A stretch of DNA of 64,000 nucleotides from Allacma fusca (Eukaryota > Arthropoda > Collembola > Symphypleona > Sminthuridae), in the NCBI GenBank assembly GCA_947179485.1, contig OX359249.1:5084001-5148000 (forward strand). The letters are read 5' to 3'. Positions within the stretch are counted from its first letter, which is position 1, and each line of letters begins with the position of its first letter. Positions 23,544 to 35,226 of this stretch are shown here, piece after piece. Under the pieces are notes generated by a model. It searched no databases. It saw only the letters and a program-made list of their open reading frames with translations, and had not been told where the DNA came from. A program made the translations under genes and the position numbers.

Positions 23544-25391
23544 CCGAAAAAAAAGAAGAGAAATGTGAGTTCACAAATCTTCAATCCAATGTAAAAAAAA
23601 ACAAGTAAATGTCTTTCAAAATTAAATTAAATCTTCCTTTTCTTTCGGCACATGCGGGGAGGACTACAGGTGGATGTGATCGTAGACTTATTTGTTGATT
23701 TAAAATTCTGATTTCTATTTCCTGAATTTGTAGTTAAGCAGTGTACTTGTTCCAAATTTTGAGACACCGGGGATACCGCCAAAAGTCCGCTGATTCAGGG
23801 ATCCAACAAAAGCAAATACTTGGCAATTCTGGGGTATTGAACACTCGCTCCAGAATTACTTACTCCACTTTTAGGGTTCCATAAATCACTCGAGGTTATT
23901 GATTACTTCAGATTTTAAAAATTCACTAGTAAGTATCATAGTTTACTTTTGTTTAATAATCTTCTTGTAATATTTCGTCTTTCGTCGAATAATCATGACT
24001 TAATTATAATAATAAATCGTTGTAACGTTTAAAACAACATAGTACTACTAGTACTACTTTTACAGCTCATGTATGCATGTAAATAAATTCCAATTGTAAG
24101 AACTAAGAACGACAGTAAGTACATACGTACGAGCTTCGCTATTATGAGGCGAGCCTCGTGAACGTGAACATTGACTGAACACTGAACCATGCATTTGAAC
24201 ATGCTTGCTTTGCTGTAGTAAGGAATAGGATTTCAAATTCATAGAAGCATATAGCCTGTGTCAGTACTCTACACAACCCTGCCGACATTGCCGACTCAAC
24301 CGCATGCCACTCGCCCATCCATCGTACACAATGATCATCCCACGTGTATACGCCCGGGGTTGACTTGATTCCGCCAACGGTCCGCGCTACTAATAGTTTA
24401 GTACAATGACCTGACCTGACTTCTTGTCAGAAGGAGAACCGTGGCCGTGGTAAAGGTAAATGGGTATGTGTCCAATGTCGAATTATTTTGACCATTTTCC
24501 CCATACGTAGTATTAATGCTTTATATGAAGAAGTACTACCATAGTAGTAAGCAGTGTCAACATGACTGTATTCGAATGTATTGTATTGCCCCTATATAGA
24601 GGCAGACGAGACAATGTTCTTGTTTAAGGGGAAAAATCAATATCATATATATAAACAAGCTCAAGCTCAAATCTTTGGTATAAATCTACTTTACTATAGA
24701 TATTTTTAGATTTTAATAAAATATTAAATGTTCCTCCCCCCCCCCTCCCACTGAAATAATCCTCTCCTATGGGGTCGCATATGAATGCAATTGAATATGT
24801 TTTGATGACGGATCTGAGCGGGGTTGGGGGGTTATTCCCAAAAACTTACCAATCCTAACTTTTTGTTTGTTGTTTTTAGGTTGCGTTTACAGAATTAACG
24901 ACTTAGGATGTCCTTGCTTCAAATATAGCAAATTCTTTCGGGAATAACCCAATTCAACCCCGTATTCAACTTTATTAAAATTGAGACTTGAACTCCAACA
25001 CGGCTCACACTTACTTATTTTGCTTGTAGATAGATAATTTATTGGTCGATTTGGCATTGGCCCTTACAACCTGCACAGATTCATTACATTGTTTCGTGAC
25101 TGAACGTTTGGGGATAAATGTTTTGCCTAGTACTATCTAGTACCTCGGGTCTCACTGGGTAGTCTCCCGCACCCGTAGGGTATTCCATGCCATTTCTCCT
25201 AATCTTCTCGGAAAATTATTCCAAATAAAAACCATCTGTGATCAGCACTACGTGCTAAGTCACCAGGGGGCGAAGCGCCGGCGGAATGTGACAACAAGGG
25301 CTTTTAGCAGTAATTTGGTCCAAATGTGGTGTGTACAATGAAACGTGTATTTAAATTCCCTCCGTGCTGGTCACAGTTATATCTACTGGGC
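23544..25391. other. Intergenic, upstream of SUPV3L1
   Basis: AT-rich, with a C-run near 24737-24748 and a short retroelement-like 3' tail near 25021-25080. It should include the SUPV3L1 promoter; no core element is assigned. No coding frame is convincing. Confidence 0.4.
25021..25080 (-). repeat. Dispersed non-LTR-type 3' end, copy A
   Basis: Read on the minus strand: a block around AGGGCCAATGCCAAATCGAC followed by CAATAAATTATCTATCTAC. The same core recurs at 44260-44320 (-) and 46970-47008 (+). An AATAAA-like end with short tandem tails is typical of non-LTR retrotransposon or SINE 3' ends. Confidence 0.45.
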
Positions 25392-26965
25392 CAGAGATGC
25401 GCAAAAGAAATAGCCTTCCTTCAAGCCTTCGAAGGCGAAAATTCAGTAAAAATTTCCCCTTCAACATATCCTAGAATGAAGCCCTCTAAAAAATCTGCCT
25501 TCCTTCACCCTTCCTTCCAAAATATTTACACTCGTTTTTGCCTTCAGCCTTCTTTTTAAAAATAGCCTTCCTTCAATTTTAAACTACAACCCACTTAAAA
25601 ACTTTTTGCACCAGCAGGATTCAGTGCAGTGAAGAGAGCGGGCACACATTGTCAGTTGTGAGTTCACGAATTGGCTGCATTGTTGCGCGAGCAGCAAAAT
25701 GTCGTTTCATATGCTATGCTTACACGCAGAGCTGCGCACAAGTACAAGTAGACCACGAGTATTTCAAGTCAAGTTCGCGTTCGGGTCGTGGTCAAGTAAA
25801 TAAATTTAAAACCATGAACGGTTCGGGTCGTGTTCAGGTATTTCATGGACTTGACCATGATTTCTTACCTTAAGTCAAGTTCGTGGTCAAGTATAATTAT
25901 TTTACTTGAACCATAGTACTTGGTCAGGTTCAAGTAAATATTAAGAAGTACTTGACCACGAACTTGAGTTTTTGGTGTACAAGTTCAAGTAATTTTGTAT
26001 GCGCAAGACTTCATGACTGAGAGAATTTTTAATTCACTTACGATTCACTACTGTATACTAAACAATACTTAAAGCGGCATTTTAGTGCACCACTTTAAGA
26101 GACCTTTGTTAACTTGTTCCGTGTACGCAAATACAAAAGAACGCTCAACACTCATATGACTCCTTAGAAATTGATTTAAATATGCTCGCACCCGTTTTTA
26201 CAATAGTATGTGTCAGCTAAACCTAAAAGAGTTATGTGCCACCGAATATGTCAACTGCGACACCAGACCCACCAGGTTCACGAAATCAGAGTAGATATCC
26301 AGTGTACCATCATTCAACATTCAGTGAAAAGGACCAAAAATACAATTATTATTTTTACAGGCGGTTGCTCGCAAAAAACTGGGTGAAACCTAGTGTTAGA
26401 TACCTATATTCTTTCGTTACAAATATAAATTTCTCCAGTCAAATTTAAGATTTTGGTGTCCTAAAAATTAAGTTTCTTGTACATGAAAGTTCAAGTTCAT
26501 GGTCAAGTTCGGGTCATGGTCAAGTCAAGTTGAAGTTGGACCCGAAACACGAGTATAAAATCATGGTCAAGTAATCTGAGAATTACTTGAGAACCCGAAC
26601 TTGTTTCATTCAAGTATTACTTGAACTGAAAATGTCAAGTTCGGGTAATCTTGAAATACGTACTTGAAAAGTCGGGGTCAAGTCAAGTTCGTGGTCGGAT
26701 CTTTATAAATACTTGACCCGAGCGCAGCACTACTTACACGTTATAGATATGTCGTGTACCTGGAAGCCTTCACGGCCTTAGAGGGCTAATATTTAGGAAG
26801 CCTTCCTTCACAATCCTTCATTGCTAGTTTTTGTGAAGGCTTCCTTCAGCCTTCAGAAAAAAGTATCCCCATCCTCTCATTCCTTCTGCAACGTTAAGAA
26901 AGTTACCTTTCCGCCTTCAAGAAAGCCTTCTTGGAAGGCTAACCTTCGAAGGCTGCGCATCTCTG
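25392..26965. mobile_element. hAT-type element, same family as 1370-1801, carrying a nested hAT insertion
   Basis: The ends are CAGAGATGCGCA and its inverse, flanked by the perfect 8-bp duplication TACTGGGC (25384-25391 and 26966-26973). Both flanks match the copy at 1370-1801 in inverse orientation. Between them lie about 75 bp missing from the first copy plus the nested element 25727-26732. With that insertion removed, the element would be about 560 bp. No transposase is encoded. Confidence 0.9.
25727..26732. mobile_element. Second hAT-type element (1,006 bp) nested in the first, CAAGT-rich
   Basis: Starts CAGAGCTGCGC and ends GCGCAGCACTA, giving 11-bp imperfect inverted ends that fit the hAT terminal pattern YARNG. 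A perfect 8-bp duplication CTTACACG flanks it (25719-25726 and 26733-26740). The interior is packed with variants of CAAGTTCGGGTC and TCAAGTTCAAGT on both strands, making irregular subterminal repeats. No intact ORF or transposase motif, so it is non-autonomous. Confidence 0.88.
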
Positions 26966-27007
26966 TACTGGGCAAAGATGTTAACTTGATTGTGAGGCAA
27001 ACGAAAA

Positions 27008-27515
27008 AAATGGTTTATACATGTGCTTCCTTGTATGTAGTATTATATTCAGTACGCATATAGTAAATTGTGGAAATCTTTTCATATTCAATTTAAAAAA
27101 ATAAAATAGTCACTAGAATATGTACATGTGTTATTGCGCGTTTCGATCGAAAGCTTTCCACACGGTGCGCATTTTGACTTCAAACGTTTGTATATTCTAG
27201 TGCGCAATAACCATTACCAGTTTATAATAATGTGCGCGTGAAACATTTTTGTATATAATTGCACACTAAATGGAATCTACATGTGCATCCGTATGAAACG
27301 TTTCCAAACCGTGAGTATTTCGACTTGAAACGTTTGTACATACTAGTGCGCAATAACCATATTACAAGTTTAGAACAAGTTTAGAATAATGTGCGCGTTA
27401 AAACGTTTGTGTATATAGTTGAGCATTAAATGGTTTATACATGTGCTTCCTTGTATTCAGTACGCATATAGTAAATTGTGCAAACGTTTCATATTCGACT
27501 TTAAAACACCGTGTA
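27008..27515. repeat. Three imperfect tandem-like units beginning AAATGG
   Basis: Units start near 27008, 27268 and 27428. Shared blocks are TACATGTGC(T/A)TCC, AGTACGCATATAGTAAATTG, CTAGTGCGCAATAACCAT and AATGTGCGCGT. Spacing varies (260 and 160 bp), so the array has internal deletions. It lies between the nested hAT locus and the first Helitron. Confidence 0.6.
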
Positions 27516-27758
27516 GAAGTACTCCCGACCTCTACCGGTCGCCAGAACAGACAATTCAATATAAACAGCAATATTTAAGGGTAGGTTAACCCGTTAACCC
27601 ACCGTTGACCGTAGGACAGCTAATAATAATTATTGGCAAATGTAAGGGAGGATTTGTTTGATGCTAAGAGGATGGCGCAGCAGCGGGCCTTTCTGCTAGA
27701 ACGCATCATTGCCCTCTATTTTTGGTGCATTGCATGGGAAGCATAGAGCAGGGATGAA

Positions 27759-28677
27759 TCTCTAAAATATAAAACGCGCGTGATGAAGCGACTATTTTAA
27801 AACTTCCCTCCCTCTCCTAAACGCGCTTTATAGGTTCGCGGATACAAATGGTTATATGGCTTAGCAAGTAGTAGCAAGGGCAGTGATACTGTCACGGGCT
27901 ACATTTATAGTGCCATAAACGGTGGCTACCCATTTATATTAAAGAGAAGAGACATTTTAGAGTACGCTTTGCAAAGACAGTAACTTAATAAATGTCGGGG
28001 ACAAAGTTTTGGTAAAGTTGGCGTTAATTTTCACATAGACAACTGTATTGTGCTTTTCGAGGGATAAGTCTAAAGAAAATATCAAGGTCGGTAAAGGTAC
28101 ATACAAAAGTAATTGTGTTTTAAAGAAGTTTTGTAAATTGTTGCAATTAAAAAGGCTTTAATAAGGCTACTGGCTTTCTTAATACTAGGATTTGACGATG
28201 AGGGGACATTTTTAAATCTTCACTCTCTCTCCTAAAGACGCTTTATAGTTTTGCGAGTACAAATTGCAAATTGGATATTTAAAAAAGTTCTGTAATGTTA
28301 GATTATAATCATACGGAGTTGTATTTCAGGAGCAAAGGTCATTTAAAAAATATTCTATTAGAAAAAAACTATTTCAGCAATGGAATTTTAATACTGGCGG
28401 ATCAAACCACTAGACTTCGTCGGTGTTGCACTTGGGAAATGGGGGTTATCCACCACCTGCCGTCCTGTGGTGGCTTGATCCGCTATCGGATAACATCTCC
28501 TATTGGTTTGCGATTGTGATTACAAATTACCTTAAAGGCTAACTACCCGGCTTATTTGTAGTATGTAATATGAATGTATTTACAACTGGGGTGTATTTCT
28601 GAATCATGTGCTATTCGACTGAACCAACAAGCTATGAAGCCTTTCAAAGCCAGCAATAGCTGGCTGTGCAGTGCTAG
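27759..28677 (+). mobile_element. Non-autonomous Helitron, copy 1
   Basis: Begins TCTCTAAAATATAAAACGCG after an A and ends in CTAG before a T, the A|T insertion rule of Helitrons. A perfect stem AGCCAGC-aata-GCTGGCT lies just upstream of the CTAG end. There are no terminal inverted repeats or target duplication. No Rep/helicase protein is encoded. An internal motif (CTCTCCTAAACGCGCTTTAT) recurs in modified form near 28228. It matches copy 2 (44689-45607) over its full length except at about position 28344. Confidence 0.92.
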
Positions 28678-28678
28678 T

Positions 28679-29650
28679 GAAGGTTTAAAATGAAGCGGGA
28701 TCATGTAGAATAAAGGCGCGATTTGATTCTTCTGCCTTGTTTTGTACAGTATCGGTACTGTGCAGGTGGGCAGAGGGACTGCTCCCACTGCATAACATAG
28801 CATTAGTCTAATGTATAAAGGATACGTGTGAGTGTAACGTATACGATCAAATGTACAGACTTTTGTAGTAATAACAACGGGTGAACTGAGACTGAGACTT
28901 GAGACCACCACATGCCAGTCGAACTTTTGTACAATCGCAGTTGGGAGAATAGTGTACATATTATTAGAGTCCCGTGTCCTGTCCCTTTGAGAGTTAATTT
29001 AATTTTATGTGATCTGTGAACGAGAACGGAGCTCGAACACGCTACGCTTTAATCATAGGACTTCCGTTGGTCATTACACTTCCCTCCGGTGGGTGGATCA
29101 TCATCCTTCCAATCCTTCCTGTCCACATTAAATATCAAATAATTTGAGGCAGACGAAGCGAAAATAATTTCAGAAGCAAAGTATGTACTTCTGTTTTATT
29201 TTGACTTTTTTGTGAATTTATTTGGATGTATTTTGAACTGTATTCTTCTACTGTGTCCATTCTTTTAGAGGGGGTAATAGTAAAAGTGATCTGGGTTTGG
29301 AAGTTACTGGGACTCACGTATATTTGGTGTTCTGCAAAATTTAAAATGTTGTTTGAATTTGTCATGATTGGTGGTTTGATAGTAGGAGTTAGCTACCAAA
29401 ATAATAGCTTTCAAGCTACAAAAGAAGGTTTAGCTAGTTGGGACTCGTTGATATTGGAAATTGTTGGTGGTGTTGTAAAGTAACTAGGAAGAGTGTTTAA
29501 GGAGGGTCGGTCCTGTTTTGGTATTTTTATGCTGTAGAGGATTTTGAAATGAATGCGTGTTAATTGGTTTGATTTGTAGGATTTGAGATATAGAGGGTGA
29601 TTGACGTAGCCTGGATGAGCTTGAAGCTGAGAGGGGTAGAGGGATGAAAT
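28679..29650. other. Intergenic, upstream of the ALMS-motif gene
   Basis: About 970 bp between the Helitron end and the start codon at 29651. It probably contains that gene's promoter and 5' untranslated region. ORFs here lack motifs and are not supported. Confidence 0.4.
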
Positions 29651-32494
29651 ATGTCGAGGAAAAAGAACCGGAGTTCTAGGATCCCGAATGGGGATGATCA
29701 TGCTAGAGACTCCTCTCCGTCAGCCCTTTCCTATTCCTCTACGGCTGCTCTGGAATGGGACCCGTCCGCAGATGTAGGTTCTCAGGTTCCCACGAACACT
29801 CCGATACATCAGCCCAAACGGAGGGACATTCACTCGGCGGACTTGTCCGCACTGGACCAAATTGTGATGGCTTTGAATGAAGGCTATGATCTCAGACCTT
29901 ACGTGACGGAGTCGAGGAGCAGACGATTTGGTAATGATTCTCATAAGTCCAATGGTCATTCCGATGGGTCCAATTCTAGCTACCGAACGGTAAATGCTTT
30001 ATGAAATCCTTTGTATTATATACTTGTTAGATAGTTTAGTACGAATGATAAATAGTGATGTTGATTATAATAAAATTAGAAGTATTCTTGTCAGAATGCT
30101 ACAAGTTTGTTTGATGAGTTGTCACGTGTTATTATGGCATGAAATGTCATTTTAGGCTACTGAGACTGAGCAGGACCCGATTGAGCCTACGAATTCCTCA
30201 GCGGGTCTCACCAGTGTATCGTCAGATTGGCAGACATCGGGGTTAACGCGTTCTGAAATCGCATACAGGAGTAAAAAAGGTTTGAATGAATTTAATAAAA
30301 CTCTGGGCTGTTTAATTATTAGTTTGGGAATGTTGGTTGTAATATTACTTTCAATGTTGATTTCATGAAATATTTTAGATGCGTCCACTGCTCGTCATAG
30401 TCATGACTCCTCGTCGATGTTATGGGTGGAAGTGAACCCGGTTGATGAATCTTCTACTAATAGGGAGACCACGTCGGAGGAGGTTGTAGATACTTCATTA
30501 TGCGAAAAAAAATCTGTCGGTATTCAAGCAAGTATGAAAACTCCGGGAAAGGAAAGTTGCACTAGTACGAAAGAACCCCCAAGAAAGCATTCGAAAGCAC
30601 AGTCAACCCAGGTCAAGGAGAGTTTAAAGGCTCGTACCAATAGTCAAAGCCATGATCACCGAGTTGCTTGTTGTACTATAAGCATCCCATCCACGTCAGT
30701 TAATCATTGTCAACAGTATTACGTTCCTATGCAATGCCACTGCCACACTATGTCCGTCCAAGGTTCAGGGTCGGGGAGGTCTTTAGGCAGTAATCCAAAC
30801 CTAAGGTATCAGCAGGTCCTTAGTGGATCCAGTCGAAGCAATAGCAATGATAGTGACATTACCCCCACATGTGCCACATTAGAGCGGTTAATCAATGAGG
30901 ATATAGCTACGTTGCAGAACTACGGATATGATGCCTTAGAGCAACATAGAAGTACCTTGGTTCGCAAGATCCGGAAAGAATTTCAGCATCTGGAGCGGCT
31001 TAATAAGTAAGTTTTGACATTGCTTACTCTTGGTAATCAATTGCTCGAAGTCGTTTTAATATAAATGTAAATGGTGTAACTGGTTCATTTCTTCGGGTCT
31101 AACAGAGTTGAAACTATTTTAGCCTTTATTATTACAATAAAGTTTTTAACGATTTCTCTCGATTGCTTGACACAGAATGCTAATGGATAAGAAACGGCTT
31201 GCTCATCCCTCAGTTTCGTCTTTGGAGCCGTCATCTTCTAGTGAAAGTAAAAATGAAAACAGTAAGACCGTGCATTCGTCTCCTCTCCCAAAGAGTTCAT
31301 CCAGTGATAGTAAAACAACGAGTAAAACAGATAACATGTATGTGAAGACTACTCATCATCCCCAAAGTCAGCCCAAAACTCTAAAAACAACAAAAAGCGA
31401 GAACAAGAAAAATAAGGCTGCAAACAATTTCGATCTCCAGCATAAGCCGTCTGTTTGTTATTTTGTTCCATTCCAATGCACCCCAAATTACATGCAACAA
31501 CCTCCAATAGCTCCAAAGACTAACCGACATCAACAGTTTAGCGACAAACCCGGACAATCTGCGTCTGCCCAAAGAAACGAGGGAGACTGGTATAATTATG
31601 AGTCCTCAAAGGAAAATAGGCACCCCGGCACAGGATCAGGCGGAATTCCAGCTCCTCCAGATCAGCAATATTACCAAAGTCGAGATGAGTATGTCATTTT
31701 TGAAAATGACATGGTTCAAATTAGCTTGCAGGTATGTACTAGGTTTATAATGCTAATTTTTATGATTACTTGCCGTCTTTCCTTTTAAGAATTCTTGTAA
31801 ACTGGGAAACAAAGACTATGACAATTCTTTCAAATTGTTTGTACCGCGTTTACTGATTCCTAGTCTGTGGTTTGTAAACAGCAAGCGTTCCAGCAGTATT
31901 GCCCGAGTGCACTTGCTAATATGCAAGCAAGGAAACAAATTGTAAATAATTTGAAGCTTGAGAGAGAAGCACAAGGTGAAGTCAAACGAAGTTATTTCCG
32001 CCAAAGAGAAAACTGTTTCAGTCCCAACGATAGCCTGAACCAAGCTCTTCCTAACAATGGTAGTTGTACACCGATCAGCACAACTATATATTTGATCTCA
32101 ACATTATGTAAAATATTAGTACTGCATTGCAGGAACATACAAAAATGACGGAAACTAACAACTTTGCATGGTTTCAGAACCAAGACTAATGTCGTCCAGG
32201 AAAATGAGAGAGTTAACTGAGAAGAGAGTGAAAAAACTTCCCGAAATTCGAGAAAAGGAGATAGTCAGAAAGGTTGAAGAGGACAAGAAACTTAACAGAA
32301 TTTTATCTCAGGTTTTCTCTCGGGTAACAGCAATAGCAGTGATACATAAATGCAAATACTTACAATTCGTTATTTTCCCTTTTAAAAATATATTGTTGTA
32401 CATAGATTAATTTAATTTATTTCAGAAGTTACGACAGCACAACCTGAAGGGCGAAGTCAATATTCCACATTCCAAATGCCTCATCCGCCACTGA
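29651..32494 (+). CDS. ALMS-motif (Alstrom syndrome-like) protein, 7 exons
   Basis: Exons: 29651-29989, 30156-30279, 30379-31006, 31176-31731, 31864-32059, 32178-32323, 32426-32494; about 685 residues. Residues 1-500 are low in order: Ser/Thr/Asn-rich, with short conserved-looking islands (DLSALDQIVMALNEGYDLR, RLINEDIATLQNYGYDALEQ) and two similar aromatic/Cys patches (YYVPMQCHCH and CYFVPFQC). The C-terminal exons form the ALMS motif: a Gln/Arg-rich helix (QQYCPSALANMQARKQIVNN), FSPNDSLNQ, then SSRKMRELTEKRVKKLPEI and a charged helix ending NRILSQVFSR. This motif is found in ALMS1, CEP295/Ana1 and C10orf90 and marks centrosome or basal-body proteins. The protein is far shorter than vertebrate ALMS1, as in insect Alms1a-like proteins. 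Start is the first ATG of the first exon I can support; an upstream exon is possible. Family call good, orthology uncertain. Confidence 0.8.
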
Positions 32495-35153
32495 CTGACT
32501 ATCTGAATACACACGAAATTATTTCTAGCGTCTAAGTAAATTTTATAGCTGATTTTACGCTGATTAGAGCTCTGCATTTCGACTAGCTGGCACAAGTTGT
32601 AAAAATGATGGACCACGATAGTGCTAGTGTGGTAATTAATGGTTTATTGTGCGAATTATTTGTCCAAAGCCAGAGAACCTTCGCGTGCCAAAGTATTGAC
32701 GCTCACTTGTTATTGATAACTGAAGAATTTTGGAACACAGCATAGGTGCCGTTATACCTATGTATTACATTACGACTTCAAAATTTTAAGTTTTACGGTG
32801 CTCCTGTTACTGTTGCAGAAAGTATTTATAAACTTCAGTTTACATTATATTTGAAGTTTATACTTCAGAAAGGATCTTGAATGTGACCCCCTTTTCTTAC
32901 TGACCGTGTTTACCGATCAACAAGTGCCTTAAAACTGATTCTTTCAGTCATAAACAAAAAGTGAATATATGGATATACAAGTATCTAGCTAATTATGTGG
33001 TTTTAATTGAACATAATATAGTGGCAGTGACTAAAGGCTGTAACGCTTTGAAATTTTGCTGTATATTGCGGATACGTATTATGATGTATTATTATATGTG
33101 GCGATTAATGCCATGATATACACAGTGAGAATCAATATACAAAAATTATTTAGCTGAGGCTGAAGTAAGCATAAGCATTTTCGTCATGTACATTTTTTAA
33201 TGCTTATTCTTGGCTAAAGCGTCACCATTATATTTTTTGCATATTACAAGGGTGTTCTAATTTACTTAATATGATCAACATCAAAGGTATCTATTCCAGA
33301 ATACCACAAGAAACCTGAATTTTGAGGAACTTTGCAATTTTATTTTCTTAGGTTTAGGAGTCAGCCCACAGTTTCAAAGTTTGTAAATCAATACAAAATT
33401 GTTGCGAAGCTATGGAATCTGTAATAGTAAGTTCGACGTGATTGAGTGGATTTAAATTAGAAATATAAATATTTCTACCTAAAAAATTGGATACGTAATT
33501 CATGCAAAATTATTGCAAAACCAGGCCTGTCATAATATCATAAACATCGTTTGCTCTAACTGGGGTTTACATATTGCCTGTGTTTCTCTCCCACAAAATA
33601 AACAGGTAGTGATTCCTTTCATTACCTATTTACGTAAGTACCTACATGAGCGTGAAAATAAAAATCAATATTTTTTGACATTCAGTATTCATTTTAGTGG
33701 AATTTTTTTATCATTTTGATAGAATATCTATATTTTCGGACAGAGCCGGAGAAAATATCTCAAGGGGTAGGAAATGTCCAGGTCCAGAGGGAATTATTTC
33801 TTTCCTAAGAATATGAATCAACGCCTCAACCTTTATAGCAAAAATTAGAGCTTTTACTGTTTTACTACGAGATTGTGCGGGCTAAGAAACATAAGAAAAT
33901 ATAATTTTAACGCTCGTGGCGAAGGAACGTTAAAGTTTTCGCAAAATGTGAATATAACTTGAAAAGCACAGAAGCAAAATTCAACCAATTTTTAAATTAT
34001 ATACTAACTTTCTTTCATAAAAGTTTTCTTTGCATGTTTCACTGAAATTTATGTAATTGTAAGAAAATGTAAGATTAGTTATCCTTTCAGAAGTCTGCAG
34101 ATAAAAATTTCCGGTTGCCGCAATCGCGCTGTGTTACTTTTTGGCCTTAATACAAAAGCATGGAGTGAAATAATAATGCATAATGGACATATGTATCTAG
34201 AAACCAATGCGTTGAATCAGGCAATCTGGAACATGCAATACATTTGATTTCATTATTAAAGAGTAAGTCCTAACCTTGTACATTATTTAGATGCTTAAGT
34301 ATGCATCACATATTGTTAGATTTCAGCATTACCAGTATTACGGCACGACATTTTAATGAGTCAGAATTTCAAGCAATTTTGTCTATTCATGCGGTTTTTG
34401 CGAGCATTCCAAGAAAAATTCATACAACTAAATTAGGCCTGAAAATGGGTGGCTTTTGCATGGACTCTCCGGGCTCGGAAGGAACTACTATTCGCGTACT
34501 CTTGGTTATAAAGTGCCTGTAATAATTCAGTATTTAGGCAAATCATTCAATTAACCTGACCACCTGACCTCATTTTTTATTGTTAGGTCTTACAGCATAA
34601 TATCAATAATATTGATTTTATAATATAGTGCAGTTTATTATCATAAACCTATAAGTAAGTAAGTACATGGTAAGATGAAATGAGGAACGTCCGCTCCTTG
34701 TGACTTGTCTGTTCTCCTTAAATGCACGACGGCATATACACCTATTACATGTACACTCCCTATACAATCTACGCTCACTACACAAGACCCCTTATTACGA
34801 ATATTTTCTCTACAAGGTCAAAACTGTTTTGACACATTCCAATTGAAACCAATGTTAAGTATTACCGTTTAATCAGGGCATTTCAGTACTGACTGTTTTA
34901 TCGCTAGCTCTGTCACTTTGAGATGATGTTATAGCTAGAGTATTCTGCATATGTTATTACAAACTGAACATACCAAAGTTTCGGAAATTAATCTGTATCC
35001 TTGAAATTTAGTGTAAGTACTTAAATATATATTGTTATATAATCATACCATGCGGATAAGATCTGACAAACAATACATTAGAAAGTAATAATTTGCGAGG
35101 AAGAAGCGAAGAACTTGTTGATGACGGTTTAAGTAACCCAACACATCCAAGAA
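32495..35153. other. Intergenic, no gene recognised
   Basis: 2.7 kb of AT-rich DNA after the ALMS-motif gene, including its 3' untranslated region. Frames such as 33513-33719 and 34301-34522 show no known motif and probably are chance ORFs. Confidence 0.4.
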
Positions 35154-35226
35154 GGTCCTGTGGCGCAACGGATAACGCGTCTGACTACGGATCAGAAGAT
35201 TCCAGGTTCGAATCCTGGCAGGATCG
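35154..35226 (+). tRNA. tRNA-Arg, anticodon ACG
   Basis: A 73-nt cloverleaf without intron. The acceptor GGTCCTG pairs with CAGGATC (one G-U), followed by discriminator G. The anticodon stem TCTGA/TCAGA encloses loop CTACGGA, giving ACG. The T arm is CCAGG-TTCGAAT-CCTGG and contains the B box GGTTCGAATCC. The D arm holds the A-box-like TGGCGCAACGG. It reads Arg codons CGU and, after A34 to inosine editing, CGC and CGA. No CCA is encoded, as expected for a nuclear gene. Confidence 0.97.

Noticed and set aside
28295..28519. 74-codon ORF present in two nearly identical copies (also 45225-45449)
   Set aside because: It lies inside the Helitron and its duplication is explained by transposition; no Rep or helicase motif.
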